From positions 310,001 to 374,000 of the forward strand of contig NZ_LRBG01000039.1 of assembly GCF_001580545.1 (NCBI RefSeq): a stretch of DNA of 64,000 nt. Direction: 5' to 3'. The DNA is from Paraburkholderia monticola. GTDB lineage: Bacteria > Pseudomonadota > Gammaproteobacteria > Burkholderiales > Burkholderiaceae. This document shows, piece by piece, positions 1-8,711 of this stretch (positions are counted from its first letter, which is position 1; every line of letters starts with the position of its first letter). The position numbers and the translations under genes were made by a program. Under the pieces are notes generated by a model. It was not told the DNA's origin and ran no database searches. It worked only from the letters and a program-made list of their open reading frames with translations.

Positions 1-1
1 C

Positions 2-850
2 GCGCGCCTGCGCACGCTGATGCCGATGCTGCGCAGCGCGCTGTTCGTCGTGATCGCGCTGATCGTCGTGCTGACCGGCTTGAGCGAACTCGGCGTGAAC
101 ATCGGGCCGTTGCTCGCGGGCGCCAGCATCTTCGGCGTCGCGCTCGGCTTCGGCTCGCAGAAGCTGGTGCAGGACTTCATCACCGGCATCTTCCTGCTGA
201 TGGAAAACGCGATGCAGGTCGGCGACTGGGTCACGCTCGCGGGCGTCTCGGGCACCGTCGAATATCTGTCGATCCGCACCGTGCGGCTGCGCGGCGGCGA
301 CGGCTCGTTGTTTACCGTGCCGTTCAGTTCGGTGTCGACGGTGAACAACACGAATCGCGGCATCGGCAACGCGGCGGTGCGCGTGAATATCGTGTTCGGT
401 CAGGACGTCGAGCGCGCGATCGACACGCTGAAGGAAATCGGCACATCGCTGCGCGCCGACGACAAGTTCAAGGACGGCATCCTGTCGGACTTCTCGTTCT
501 GGGGCGTCGATGCGGTCGACGGCTCGGCGGTCACGCTGGCCGGCCAGATGCAATGCCGCGACACGGCGCGCTGGGGCGTGCAGCGCGAATTCAACCGGCG
601 CATCCTCGAGCGCTTCAGCGAGCTCGGCATCGAGATCGCCAATCCGCAGCGGCATCTGCTCACGTGGGATCCGGCGAGCAAGGCCAGGTTCGACGCAGCC
701 GTGCCGCGCGCGCCCCACGCTGAACACCCGGATGGCGACGCCTCGCACAAGGGCGACGCGCCGCTCGACGATCAGATCCCGGTCGATCCGAGCCCGGCCG
801 GCGGCCCCGGCACGCCCACCAATCCAGGCGCGACTTCGCCACACGTGTGA
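2..850 (+). CDS. MscS-family mechanosensitive channel (5' end outside window)
   Basis: This is the C-terminal part of a small-conductance mechanosensitive channel of the inner membrane, which opens on membrane tension to release solutes. The reading frame is open from base 2, so the true start lies to the left. The visible protein begins with a hydrophobic helix, followed by the Gly/Ala-rich pore helix typical of MscS (GPLLAGASIFGVALGFGSQK), then the beta domain (QVGDWVTLAGVSGTVEYLSIRT) and the alpha/beta domain. The last 50 or so residues are a Pro/Asp/Ala-rich tail that is probably disordered and not part of the fold. It converges on the helicase gene to its right. Family assignment is firm; the number of N-terminal membrane segments cannot be seen. 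Confidence 0.9.
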   Translation, partial: ARLRTLMPMLRSALFVVIALIVVLTGLSELGVNIGPLLAGASIFGVALGFGSQKLVQDFITGIFLLMENAMQVGDWVTLAGVSGTVEYLSIRTVRLRGGDGSLFTVPFSSVSTVNNTNRGIGNAAVRVNIVFGQDVERAIDTLKEIGTSLRADDKFKDGILSDFSFWGVDAVDGSAVTLAGQMQCRDTARWGVQREFNRRILERFSELGIEIANPQRHLLTWDPASKARFDAAVPRAPHAEHPDGDASHKGDAPLDDQIPVDPSPAGGPGTPTNPGATSPHV

Positions 851-910
851 TGCGCCGCGCGCGGCGCGCGTGAAGGTTCGCCAGCGCGAAGCAACGCTAG
901 TGAAGCAGCG

Positions 911-3172
911 CTAGCGAACCTGCCACCAGCGCGGCAACAGACGCCGCACTTCCGGCCGGCGAAAGCGGTCGTCGATCAGATGCACGACGCCGCGGTCCTC
1001 CTCGGTGCGGATCACGCGCCCGGCCGCCTGCACGACTTTCTGCAAACCCGGATACAGGTACATATAGTCGTAGCCGTTGCCGAAGCGCGCATCGAGCGTG
1101 CGGCGCATCTGCTCGTTGACGTCGTTGATCTGCGGCAGACCGAGCGTCGCGACGAACGCGCCGATCAGCTGCTGGCCGGTCAGATCGATTCCTTCCGAAA
1201 ACGCGCCGCCGAGCACCGCGAAGCCGATCCCCTGATTCATCGTCCGGAAGCGCGCGAGAAACGCGTCGCGCGCCGCTTCGTCCATGCCGGGCTCCTGCGT
1301 CCACACCGGCAAGCCGGGGTACCGCTCGCGCAGCAGCGCGACCACGCGCTGCAGATAGTCGAAGCTGCTGAGGAACCCCAGGTAATTGCCGGGCTGCGTG
1401 TCGTACTGCTTCGCGATCAGCTCGACGATCGGTGCAAGCGAGCGCTCGCGGTCGCGCCAGCGTGTCGACACATGAGCGGCCACATGAACCTGCAACTGTT
1501 CCGCGCGAAACGGCCCTTCCACGTCGAGCCAGGCTGTGTCGTCGGCGAGCCCCAGCGTGTCGCGATAGAAATGCTGCGGATTCAGCGTGCCCGAGAACAT
1601 CACCGTGGTACGCGCGGCCGCATAGCGCGGCGCGAGGAACGGTGCGGGGATCACGTTGCGCACGCAGAGCGTCGCGCTGGTTGGGTCGCGCGGCGCATGG
1701 CGGTCGGTGCCTAATGTCACGTCGAACATCGAATGCTCGCCGAACTGTTCGGCGAGCGCGACGAAGTGCATCGCGTCGAAGAAAAACCGCAGCGCGTGTT
1801 CGTCGATCGACAACGGCGCGTCGGCGAGCTGATCCGTGACCGCGCCGATCAGATTCTGCGCGGCGGCGAGCAGCTTGCCCGGCACCTCCGTGTAGACCTG
1901 ATAGCTGGCCGTCTGCGCGCGCTTCACCGCACTCCATTCGCGCTGCAAGCGTTCGAGCGGCCGCTTCAGCGCCGCGGGCGCGCTCTTGCGCACGAGCCGG
2001 AACGCGCTTTGATCCAGCGACGCGGTGTACATGCGACGCGCGCGCTCGAGCAGGTTATGCGCTTCGTCGACCAGCACGCCGACGCGCCACTGGTTGATCT
2101 GCGTTAGCGCATGCAGCATCGCACTGGCGTCGTAGTAGTAGTTGTAGTCGCCGACGATCACATCGGCCCAGCGCGCCAGCTCCTGCGCCAGATAGTACGG
2201 ACAGATGTCGTGCGCGAGCGCGGCCTCGCGCACCGCCGCGCGATGGAGCCGCGACGTCGCCAGCGCGGCGGCGCGCGCTGCCGCGAGACGATCGTAGAAG
2301 CCGCGCGCGAGCGGACAGGACTCGCCATTGCAGGCTTTGTCCGGATGCTCGCAGGCTTTGTCGCGTGCCACGAGTTCGAGCGTTCGCAACGGCAACGGCG
2401 TCGCCCGCTGGAGCGAGTCGATCGCATCGAGCGCCAGCGCGCGACCCGGGGTCTTGGCGGTCAGAAAGAACACCCGATCGAGCCGGTCCTCGCCGCAGGC
2501 CTTCAGCAGCGGAAAAATCGTCGCCAGCGTTTTGCCGATGCCGGTCGGCGCCTGCGCCATCAGGGGCTTGCCGTCGCGCGCCGCGCGATAGACGGCTACC
2601 GCGAGCTCGCGCTGCCCGCGACGAAACTGTCCGTACGGAAACTGCAACGCGACGAGCGCCGCGTTACGCGCGACGCGATGCGCGTCTTCCTGCACGGCCC
2701 AATCGAGAAATCGCTCGCACTGCTCGACGAAGAACGCTTCGAGTTCGCGTGCGCTGTGCTGCTGCGTCAGCACCGTTTCCTTCTGACTGCCGATATCGAA
2801 GTACACCAGCGCAACCGTCAGCTCGGCGAGCCCGCGCGCCTGGCACAGCAGATGACCGTACACGAGCGCCTGCGCCCAATGCAGCACGCGATGATTCGCG
2901 GGCATGCGCGCGAGATCGCCGCGGTAGGTCTTCACTTCTTCGAGCCGGTTCGCGATCGGGTCGTAGCCGTCCGCGCGGCCACGCACGGTCAGGCTGCGAT
3001 GCGTGCCCGTCAGCGTGACTTCGGTTTCGTAGCCGCTCGTGCGACGGCCGGCCACCATCTGATGACCTGCGATGCCTTCGAGCGACGTCGGCGCTGGCGT
3101 AAAGCGCAGATCGAGATCGCCGCGCCGCGCGGTGAATTCGCACATCGCCCGCACGGCCACGATGTAGCTCAT
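911..3172 (-). CDS. DinG/Rad3-type ATP-dependent helicase with N-terminal PD-(D/E)XK nuclease domain
   Basis: A 753-residue superfamily 2 helicase of the XPD/DinG type. The N-terminal 160 residues look like a PD-(D/E)XK (RecB/Cas4-like) nuclease: D68, then E79-x-K81 in LEEVKT, and a QALVYG motif near 101. The helicase follows, with Walker A APTGIGKT near 208-215, a four-cysteine iron-sulfur cluster motif (ACEH..ACNGESCPLARGF), DEAH box (VLVDEAHN) and motif VI (AAGRVIRTEEDRG). I chose the ATG at 3172 because it overlaps the stop of the upstream nuclease gene as ATGA, indicating translational coupling; a longer in-frame extension up to 3280 lies inside that gene and looks like read-through. Family and coupling suggest a joint role in DNA repair. 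The nuclease activity is inferred from motifs only. Confidence 0.9.
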   Translation of the reverse strand: MSYIVAVRAMCEFTARRGDLDLRFTPAPTSLEGIAGHQMVAGRRTSGYETEVTLTGTHRSLTVRGRADGYDPIANRLEEVKTYRGDLARMPANHRVLHWAQALVYGHLLCQARGLAELTVALVYFDIGSQKETVLTQQHSARELEAFFVEQCERFLDWAVQEDAHRVARNAALVALQFPYGQFRRGQRELAVAVYRAARDGKPLMAQAPTGIGKTLATIFPLLKACGEDRLDRVFFLTAKTPGRALALDAIDSLQRATPLPLRTLELVARDKACEHPDKACNGESCPLARGFYDRLAAARAAALATSRLHRAAVREAALAHDICPYYLAQELARWADVIVGDYNYYYDASAMLHALTQINQWRVGVLVDEAHNLLERARRMYTASLDQSAFRLVRKSAPAALKRPLERLQREWSAVKRAQTASYQVYTEVPGKLLAAAQNLIGAVTDQLADAPLSIDEHALRFFFDAMHFVALAEQFGEHSMFDVTLGTDRHAPRDPTSATLCVRNVIPAPFLAPRYAAARTTVMFSGTLNPQHFYRDTLGLADDTAWLDVEGPFRAEQLQVHVAAHVSTRWRDRERSLAPIVELIAKQYDTQPGNYLGFLSSFDYLQRVVALLRERYPGLPVWTQEPGMDEAARDAFLARFRTMNQGIGFAVLGGAFSEGIDLTGQQLIGAFVATLGLPQINDVNEQMRRTLDARFGNGYDYMYLYPGLQKVVQAAGRVIRTEEDRGVVHLIDDRFRRPEVRRLLPRWWQVR

Positions 3173-4938
3173 ACGACGCGCTCCGCTTCGGCTGGCGTCG
3201 TGACGTCCGCTTCGGTCTCGGCCTCTTGCCCGGCCCAGCGCACATCGACCACCCGCACCGGCATGCCGTGCTGCGCGCAATACGCGAGCCAGCGGATCTG
3301 GTTGTCCTGCAGACGATCGCCGGGGCCTTTCACCTCGATCAATTCATAGCGACGCTCGGCCGGCCAGAACCGGATCAAATCGGGCAAGCCCGAACGATTA
3401 CCGCGAACGTCGCGCAGCAAGCGCTCGAACCACAGCTTCAGATGCGCGGCGGGCAAACAGTCGAGCGCGAGCGCGACGAGCTCGGGCGTCAGCAGTCCCC
3501 AGAACACGAAGGGCGACTGCATGCCGGCCTTCTCATGCAGTCGCCGGAAAATCGTCTCGCGATAGACACCGCTGTCGAGCTGCGCGAAGCACGCGGCGAA
3601 CTGCGAGGCGCGACGCGCGTGAAAATCCGGCGCGTGCAGATCGGCCGGCCCGCGCTGGAACGGATGAAAAAACGCGCCGGGCAGTGCCGCAAAAACCGGC
3701 TCCCAGCACAGCAGGCCGAACAGCGAGTTGATCAGCGCGTTCTCGACGTAGTGGACCGGCGCGGCCTCGCTGCTCAGATGATCGCGCACCACGTATTCAA
3801 CGGCCACCGGCGTGTCGGGCTTCGGCAGCACCAGCGTGCCGCGCTCGACAGGCCGTGCCGCTGGCGCGCGCGACACCGGCCCGCCGCATTTGCGCCGCAG
3901 ACGCGGCAACATCCGGGCGACGCGCTGCGCTTCCTCCTCGCTCTCAGGCGCGGCGGCGGCCTGCGAGGCAAGCGCGAGCGCTTCGCTGTAACGCTCGCTG
4001 CGCTCGAGCACGCGCATAAGCCGATGCCGCGCGCCCGGCCACGCGCACGCGTCGTACACCGCGAGCGCGGTGCTCCACTGCGCGCGCCGCTCGCAATCCT
4101 GGCCGATCCGGAACAGCAGTTTCGCGCGACGTGTTTCGAGCCACGGGTTCGCGGTGTCGATCGAGCGGACGGTCGCGATCAAATCGTGCAGGGTGGACGG
4201 GTCGTCGTCGACCGGTATTGATTCGAGCGCTTCGCGGCAGGCATGCAGCGCGAGATACACATCGACGTCCGGGCGTTGCTGAAACGCTCGCGACGACGGT
4301 CCGAACGCGACCTTTTCGTACTGGAACACGCCAAGATCGGCGAGCACGAACTCCGACCAGTCCTGATGCAGATTGCCGAAGAACATCAGCCGCAAGCGAT
4401 CGCACAACGGCGCGATCGCGACGCGCAGCACGCGGTCCGTCGTGGCGCGATGCCAGGCCGCGAGCGGACGTGACGTGGAAGCAGTTGCATCGCTGCTTTC
4501 AGTGTTGTAAAGCGCGCGTAGCGATTCGAGCAGTTCCGGTTTGCGCAATGCCTTCGCGCCGGGAATCCGCGCGATCGCATCAGCGAACATGTCGAGCAAT
4601 TGCGCGCGCGTGCTGAGCGCGAACAGATCATCGAGAGATAGCGGCGGCTCGGTGTCGATCCAGCGATGCACCGCGATCGGCATCGCCGCCTGCAACGGGC
4701 AGCCGATTTCGTCATAAACGAGGCGGCTCGTGCGAAACAGCATGCCTTTGCGCATCAGCATGCGCACCAGCAAGGCACGCGATGCCTGTGGCAATTGCGC
4801 GAAACCCTTGAGAAATGCGTGTTCTTCGTCGTCGAGCAGATCGTCGTAACGCGCGGCGAGCCACGCTAGTGCGCGCTCGAAATTCAGCAGGTAGTAAGGG
4901 GCCTCAGAGCGGATCTCTGGGCGAGCATCGGTTGCCAC
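3169..4938 (-). CDS. FAN1-like VRR-NUC domain nuclease
   Basis: A 589-residue protein with the architecture of bacterial FAN1 homologues: an N-terminal region with a winged-helix-like segment (ARALLVRMLMRKGMLFR style), a helical TPR-like middle, and a C-terminal VRR-NUC nuclease domain around residues 490-565 (LPDLIRFWPAERRYELIEVK, then DNQIRWLAYC and VRVVDV). The D, E-x-K and Q residues of the PD-(D/E)XK active site are all visible. FAN1 enzymes are structure-specific 5' flap endo/exonucleases that unhook interstrand cross-links. It is the first gene of a two-gene operon, its TGA overlapping the helicase ATG by four bases. Family assignment is strong; its in vivo substrate is inferred from the family. 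Confidence 0.9.
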   Translation of the reverse strand: MATDARPEIRSEAPYYLLNFERALAWLAARYDDLLDDEEHAFLKGFAQLPQASRALLVRMLMRKGMLFRTSRLVYDEIGCPLQAAMPIAVHRWIDTEPPLSLDDLFALSTRAQLLDMFADAIARIPGAKALRKPELLESLRALYNTESSDATASTSRPLAAWHRATTDRVLRVAIAPLCDRLRLMFFGNLHQDWSEFVLADLGVFQYEKVAFGPSSRAFQQRPDVDVYLALHACREALESIPVDDDPSTLHDLIATVRSIDTANPWLETRRAKLLFRIGQDCERRAQWSTALAVYDACAWPGARHRLMRVLERSERYSEALALASQAAAAPESEEEAQRVARMLPRLRRKCGGPVSRAPAARPVERGTLVLPKPDTPVAVEYVVRDHLSSEAAPVHYVENALINSLFGLLCWEPVFAALPGAFFHPFQRGPADLHAPDFHARRASQFAACFAQLDSGVYRETIFRRLHEKAGMQSPFVFWGLLTPELVALALDCLPAAHLKLWFERLLRDVRGNRSGLPDLIRFWPAERRYELIEVKGPGDRLQDNQIRWLAYCAQHGMPVRVVDVRWAGQEAETEADVTTPAEAERVV

Positions 4939-5007
4939 GGGCGGTTTGCGGGACCTGTATGTTTATACAGTGATGATAGCAAAGTCCGCTGCGGCAACCG
5001 GTGCACC

Positions 5008-5592
5008 TCAGCCCGCGAGCCAAACGACCGTCAGCGAGCGCACGCCCTGCGCGCCGCGAATCAGGACACCTTCGATGTCGGCGGTGGCCGAAGGGCCGGT
5101 CACGAGCGCCGCATACCGCGCGCTGCGAAAATCGTCGCGTCGATAGACGTCTTGCAACCCATCCAGCAATTGCGCCGGATCGAGCAGCACGACCAGATGC
5201 TGGACGATATAGCCCAACGCATTGACCACGTATTCGCGCTCGCTGAACCACACGGAGCCGGTTTCGGCGACGCCAAAGCGCGCTCGCACCACACCGACGT
5301 CGACTTCTTGCAGCGATGCGGGGTCGGTGTCCGGGTCGATCGCCCGCGTGCCCGGCACTTCCTCGCTCGCCGAGGCAATCGATGCCGCCGCGCCAAAACG
5401 CTCGCGAATCAGCTCGCTGACCTCGCTCGCGCTTGCCGCTTCGACGCAAGTGCCACCCATCGTCTGCAACGCAGCCGTGAAACGCGCGCGCAGATCGCCG
5501 CCGACCGAATCGAACAGCGGCACGTCGGGACGGGACCGACCGGCCGGTTGCGCGGCGCGTACTTTGGCGAGAAAAGCCTCACGCGTTGTCAT
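5008..5592 (-). CDS. lutC: Lactate utilization protein C (LUD domain)
   Basis: A 194-residue LUD-domain (DUF162) protein, the third subunit of the LutABC complex that oxidises L-lactate to pyruvate with iron-sulfur clusters. The body matches LutC: R-A-x-F-G-V-A-E-T-G-S-V-W segment, the conserved region before QHLVVLLD, and a C-terminal GPSATADIEGVLIRGAQGVRS motif. The ATG at 5592 starts 14 bases inside the 3' end of lutB, which fits a translationally coupled operon; a slightly longer in-frame start at 5625 lies further inside lutB and is less likely. It is the last gene of the operon. Confidence 0.92.
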   Translation of the reverse strand: MTTREAFLAKVRAAQPAGRSRPDVPLFDSVGGDLRARFTAALQTMGGTCVEAASASEVSELIRERFGAAASIASASEEVPGTRAIDPDTDPASLQEVDVGVVRARFGVAETGSVWFSEREYVVNALGYIVQHLVVLLDPAQLLDGLQDVYRRDDFRSARYAALVTGPSATADIEGVLIRGAQGVRSLTVVWLAG

Positions 5593-6982
5593 CACCGCCT
5601 CCGCGATTCTTCTTGTACCAGGCATGAAAAGTCAGCTTCGGTGCGTCCGGCAGTTCGCGTTGCCGCCCCCAGATATTCAAAGGGTTGTACAGCACGAAAT
5701 TCGGCAGCCGCCGCAACGCACTGCCCATCGACGCCACCGTCGCGCGATACAAGGTCGGACTCGAGAGCAAACGCCCCGCCATCTTCAGCACTTCCTGTTT
5801 GACGAACGGCACTTCGTGTTGCTCGGCAATCACCGCGCGCCATTTGTAGATCTGCTCGTGAATGTTGATCTTCACCGGACACACGTTCGTGCAGCTGCCG
5901 TTGAGCGTCGACGCGAACGGCAAAGCGCTATAGCGTTTCAGATCGTAAGTCGGATTGATGATCGCGCCGATCGGCCCCGAATAGGTACCGCCATATGAGA
6001 GGCCGCCGCTGCGCCGATACACCGGACAGGTATTCATGCACGCGCCGCAGCGTATGCATTTGAGCGAGTACCAGAAGTCCTCCATCGCGAGCCGTTCGGA
6101 GCGGCCATGATCGACGAGGATGAAATGCATCTCGGTGCCCGGCCGCGGCGCGCGAAAATGCGACGTGTACTGTGTGATCGGCGAACCCAATGCGCTGCGC
6201 GACAACATGCGCACGAACACGCCGAGATCGGCCACCTTCGGAATCAGCTTCTCGATCCCGATCGACGCGATATGCAGCGGCGGCACGTTCGCCGACAGAT
6301 CCGCATTGCCCTCGTTGGTGCAGACGACGACCGTGCCGGTTTCCGCCACCGCGAAGTTACAGCCGGTCATGCCAGCCGTTTTCTCGCGCACGAAATACGG
6401 GCGCGTATGCATGCGCTGACTTTCGGCGAGGTAGTGAATATCGCTGTTCGTCGGATCGGTGCCGATGGTGCGGCCGAACAGTTCGGCCACATCCGCGCGC
6501 AGCTTGTGCACGGCCGGCACGACCATATGACTCGGGTCCTGATGATCGAGCTGCTGGATGCGCTCGCCGAGGTCCGTCTCCATCACCGTGATGCCGCGCG
6601 GCTCCAGATAGTCGCGCATGCGGCATTCATCGGTCAGCATCGACTTGCTCTTCACGAGCGTCGTCATGCCGCGCTCGGACATCAGCTGGTGGACGATCGC
6701 GTTGTGCTCTTCCGCAGTCGCGGCCCAATGCACGACCACGCCATTGGCCTCGGCCGCGGTTGCGAACTGCTCCAGGTAGTCGGCCAGATGCGACAGCGTG
6801 TGTTCCTTGATGCCCGACGCGAGCGAGCGCATCGTCTCCCATTCGGCAATGCCGTGCGCCTGCGCGTCGCGCTTCTCGCGCAGATCCCACAGACGCTTGT
6901 CGTGAAACGCGACGTGCTCGGTCTTGCCGAGGAAAGAACCCGCCGCTTTGGCGTGATCGACGCGGGGCTCGTGGCGGCTCAT
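5579..6982 (-). CDS. lutB: Lactate utilization iron-sulfur protein B
   Basis: A 467-residue LUD-domain plus ferredoxin protein. The N-terminal two thirds carry the LUD fold (FAVAETGTVVVCTNEGN), and the C-terminal part carries two [4Fe-4S] motifs, CIRCGACMNTCPVYRR near residue 310 and a second GSCTNVCPVK near 360. It forms the electron-transfer core of the LutABC lactate oxidation complex in the cytoplasm. Its ATG at 6982 overlaps the lutA stop as ATGA, which decides the start over the longer in-frame extension reaching 7363 inside lutA. Length is usual for LutB. Confidence 0.95.
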   Translation of the reverse strand: MSRHEPRVDHAKAAGSFLGKTEHVAFHDKRLWDLREKRDAQAHGIAEWETMRSLASGIKEHTLSHLADYLEQFATAAEANGVVVHWAATAEEHNAIVHQLMSERGMTTLVKSKSMLTDECRMRDYLEPRGITVMETDLGERIQQLDHQDPSHMVVPAVHKLRADVAELFGRTIGTDPTNSDIHYLAESQRMHTRPYFVREKTAGMTGCNFAVAETGTVVVCTNEGNADLSANVPPLHIASIGIEKLIPKVADLGVFVRMLSRSALGSPITQYTSHFRAPRPGTEMHFILVDHGRSERLAMEDFWYSLKCIRCGACMNTCPVYRRSGGLSYGGTYSGPIGAIINPTYDLKRYSALPFASTLNGSCTNVCPVKINIHEQIYKWRAVIAEQHEVPFVKQEVLKMAGRLLSSPTLYRATVASMGSALRRLPNFVLYNPLNIWGRQRELPDAPKLTFHAWYKKNRGGGDDNA

Positions 6983-7722
6983 GCGCGCGCTCCGTTGAGA
7001 ACCTGCGCGATGTGAATGAAGCGCGCGTCGGCCTTCATGCGTTCCGCGCAACCCTGCTGGTGCATCAGGCACGACATGTCGCCCGAAACGATGTACTCGG
7101 CGCCGGCGTTCAGATGGTCGCGCACCTTGTCCTGCCCCATGCGCACCGACACCGCCTCCTCGGTGACCGAGAACGTGCCGCCGAAACCGCAGCATTCGTC
7201 GGGCCTCGCCGGCTTGACGAACTCGATGCCCTTTACGCCTTCGAGCAACGTGCGCGGCTTCGAAAACGGCGTGCCGGCGATTTCCGACGCCGACGCTTCC
7301 TTCAGATGACGCATCATGCTGCAACTGGTGTGCAGACCGACGCGATGCGGAAACTCGGCCCACGGAAATTCGCGCGCGCCGACCACGTCGTGCAGAAACT
7401 CGACGAGCTCGTAAGCGCTCGCGCGCACCTTCTTCACTTCGTCGGTCTGTTCGAGCGCCGTCAAATGCTCGCGCACGTGATGAATACAGCTCGCGGACGG
7501 TCCGACGATGTAGTCGTAACCCGCGAAGTTGTGCGCGAACAGCCGCTCGGTCGCGGCCGCGTCCGCATGCGCGCCGCTATTGGCCATCGGCTGGCCGCAG
7601 CAGGTCTGCTGCTGCGGATAGTCGACCTCGATGCCGAAACGTTCGAGCAGTTCGAGCGTCGCGATGCCGACCTCGGGATAAAACGCGTCGATGAAGCACG
7701 GGATAAACAGCGCGACTTTCAT
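6979..7722 (-). CDS. lutA: Lactate utilization (Fe-S)-binding protein A
   Basis: A 247-residue protein of the CCG (DUF224) family, first gene of lutABC. Two cysteine-rich CCG domains are visible: PCFIDAFYPEVG...QQTCCGQPMANSG near the N-terminus and LHTSCSMM...RPDECCGFGGTFSV in the second half. These are the heterodisulfide-reductase-type iron-sulfur ligands used by LutA and GlcF. It lies about 80 bases downstream of a strong promoter with an overlapping FadR-type operator, and is followed by lutB with a four-base overlap. Confidence 0.95.
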   Translation of the reverse strand: MKVALFIPCFIDAFYPEVGIATLELLERFGIEVDYPQQQTCCGQPMANSGAHADAAATERLFAHNFAGYDYIVGPSASCIHHVREHLTALEQTDEVKKVRASAYELVEFLHDVVGAREFPWAEFPHRVGLHTSCSMMRHLKEASASEIAGTPFSKPRTLLEGVKGIEFVKPARPDECCGFGGTFSVTEEAVSVRMGQDKVRDHLNAGAEYIVSGDMSCLMHQQGCAERMKADARFIHIAQVLNGARA

Positions 7723-7794
7723 AGGCCCTTCAGGAAAAGCGGCGGGGACGATGCCAGATTGACCGATTCCGGCCTTCTGGCCGTCTTGGTCATG

Positions 7795-7807
7795 TTGGTC
7801 TGACCAA
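7795..7807. promoter_or_regulatory. FadR-type operator of the lut operon
   Basis: A perfect inverted repeat TTGGTC-T-GACCAA. Its core TGGTCTGACCA matches the TGGTNNNACCA pattern bound by FadR-subfamily GntR regulators. It sits directly downstream of the -10 box, over the expected transcription start of lutABC, so binding would block initiation. A second half site TTGGTC lies just to its left near 7786. The regulator gene is immediately upstream on the same strand. Confidence 0.75.
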
Positions 7808-7808
7808 G

Positions 7809-7837
7809 ACTATAAAAAAGTCCACGGGCGGTGTCAA
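7809..7837 (-). promoter_or_regulatory. Sigma-70 promoter of lutABC
   Basis: On the minus strand a consensus -35 box TTGACA (7832-7837) is separated by exactly 17 bases from TATAGT (7809-7814). The inferred start point is near 7802, inside the operator, about 80 bases ahead of lutA. This is the best housekeeping promoter in the window. Confidence 0.8.
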
Positions 7838-7870
7838 TTCGGACAGCCACGCGAGTCGAAGCAGGAAAAA

Positions 7871-8617
7871 TCAGGAAATCACGGCGGCCGACGGCTTCGT
7901 CGCATCGTCGTTGTAAATCTCGCGCACGAAGGCCAGATGCCGCTCGGCGGCCTTGCGCGCCTTCGGCGCATCGCGTGCGACGACGGCGTCGTAAATCGCC
8001 TGGTGCTGGCTCATCAACTGCTTTTCCATCGCGTCGTCGTAATCGATCAACCGATGATACTGGCGCATGCCCTCGCGAATCAGCGTATGAATGCCGTGCA
8101 TCACATGCGCCAGCGCGACGTTGTGCGTGGAGTCGGCGATCGCGAGATGAAACGCGGCATCGAGTTCGGCGAGATTCGCACGATCGCGCGACAGCGATGC
8201 AGCCTTCAGCGCCTCGAACGCCGCGCGGATTTTCTTCAGATCGGTCGCGGTTGCGCGCTGCGCGGCGTAGACCGTCGAGATCGCTTCGAGCCCCTGGCGC
8301 AACTCCAGAATGTCGGCGCTGGTACGCGGATTCTGCAGCAGCAGTTCGGCAAGCGGCTTCGAGATGATCGGCGCGGTCACGTCGACCACCGTAAAGCCGC
8401 CCCGCCCCGACGTTTCGATGTAACCGTCCGCCTCCAGCCGGATCAGCGCTTCGCGCAGCGACGGCCGCGACACGCCGAGTTGCGCCGCGAGGTCGCGCTC
8501 GGCCGGCAGCCGGTCGCCGGGCATCAGCGTGCCCTCCGAGATCAGTTGCTTGACCTGATCGGAGACGACGTCGGAAATGCGCTTGCGCGCGAAGGATGGA
8601 ATCGGGGTGAATGGCAT
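7871..8617 (-). CDS. lutR: GntR/FadR-family regulator, probable lactate repressor
   Basis: A 248-residue regulator with an N-terminal winged helix (PGDRLPAERDLAAQLGVSRPSLREALIRLEADGYIE) and a C-terminal FCD ligand-binding domain (ELDAAFHLAIADSTHN, then the HQAIYDAVVARD helix). The metal-ligand type D/H residues of FCD domains are present. The ATG at 8617 is chosen over an upstream in-frame TTG at 8626. It lies just upstream of lutABC on the same strand and the lut promoter contains a palindrome of the kind this subfamily binds, so it is very likely the lactate-responsive regulator (LldR/LutR-like). Ligand identity is inferred from position. Confidence 0.88.
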   Translation of the reverse strand: MPFTPIPSFARKRISDVVSDQVKQLISEGTLMPGDRLPAERDLAAQLGVSRPSLREALIRLEADGYIETSGRGGFTVVDVTAPIISKPLAELLLQNPRTSADILELRQGLEAISTVYAAQRATATDLKKIRAAFEALKAASLSRDRANLAELDAAFHLAIADSTHNVALAHVMHGIHTLIREGMRQYHRLIDYDDAMEKQLMSQHQAIYDAVVARDAPKARKAAERHLAFVREIYNDDATKPSAAVIS

Positions 8618-8711
8618 AGGCAGCAAACGATGAAGCCGGTTGACGCAGCGCGCGGCTACGCCACGGTGCGTGAAATTATACCGTTCGACACCGTGCGTCG
8701 ATGCGCCGATC

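Noticed and set aside
874..921. Inverted repeat AGGTTCGC / GCGAACCT between MscS and helicase genes as a terminator
   Set aside because: The arms are 32 bases apart and there is no T-tract; it may be fortuitous.
897..4221. Long open frames on the strand opposite the helicase and VRR-NUC genes
   Set aside because: They are arginine/alanine-rich shadows of the real genes, without ribosome-binding sites or domains, as expected in very GC-rich DNA.
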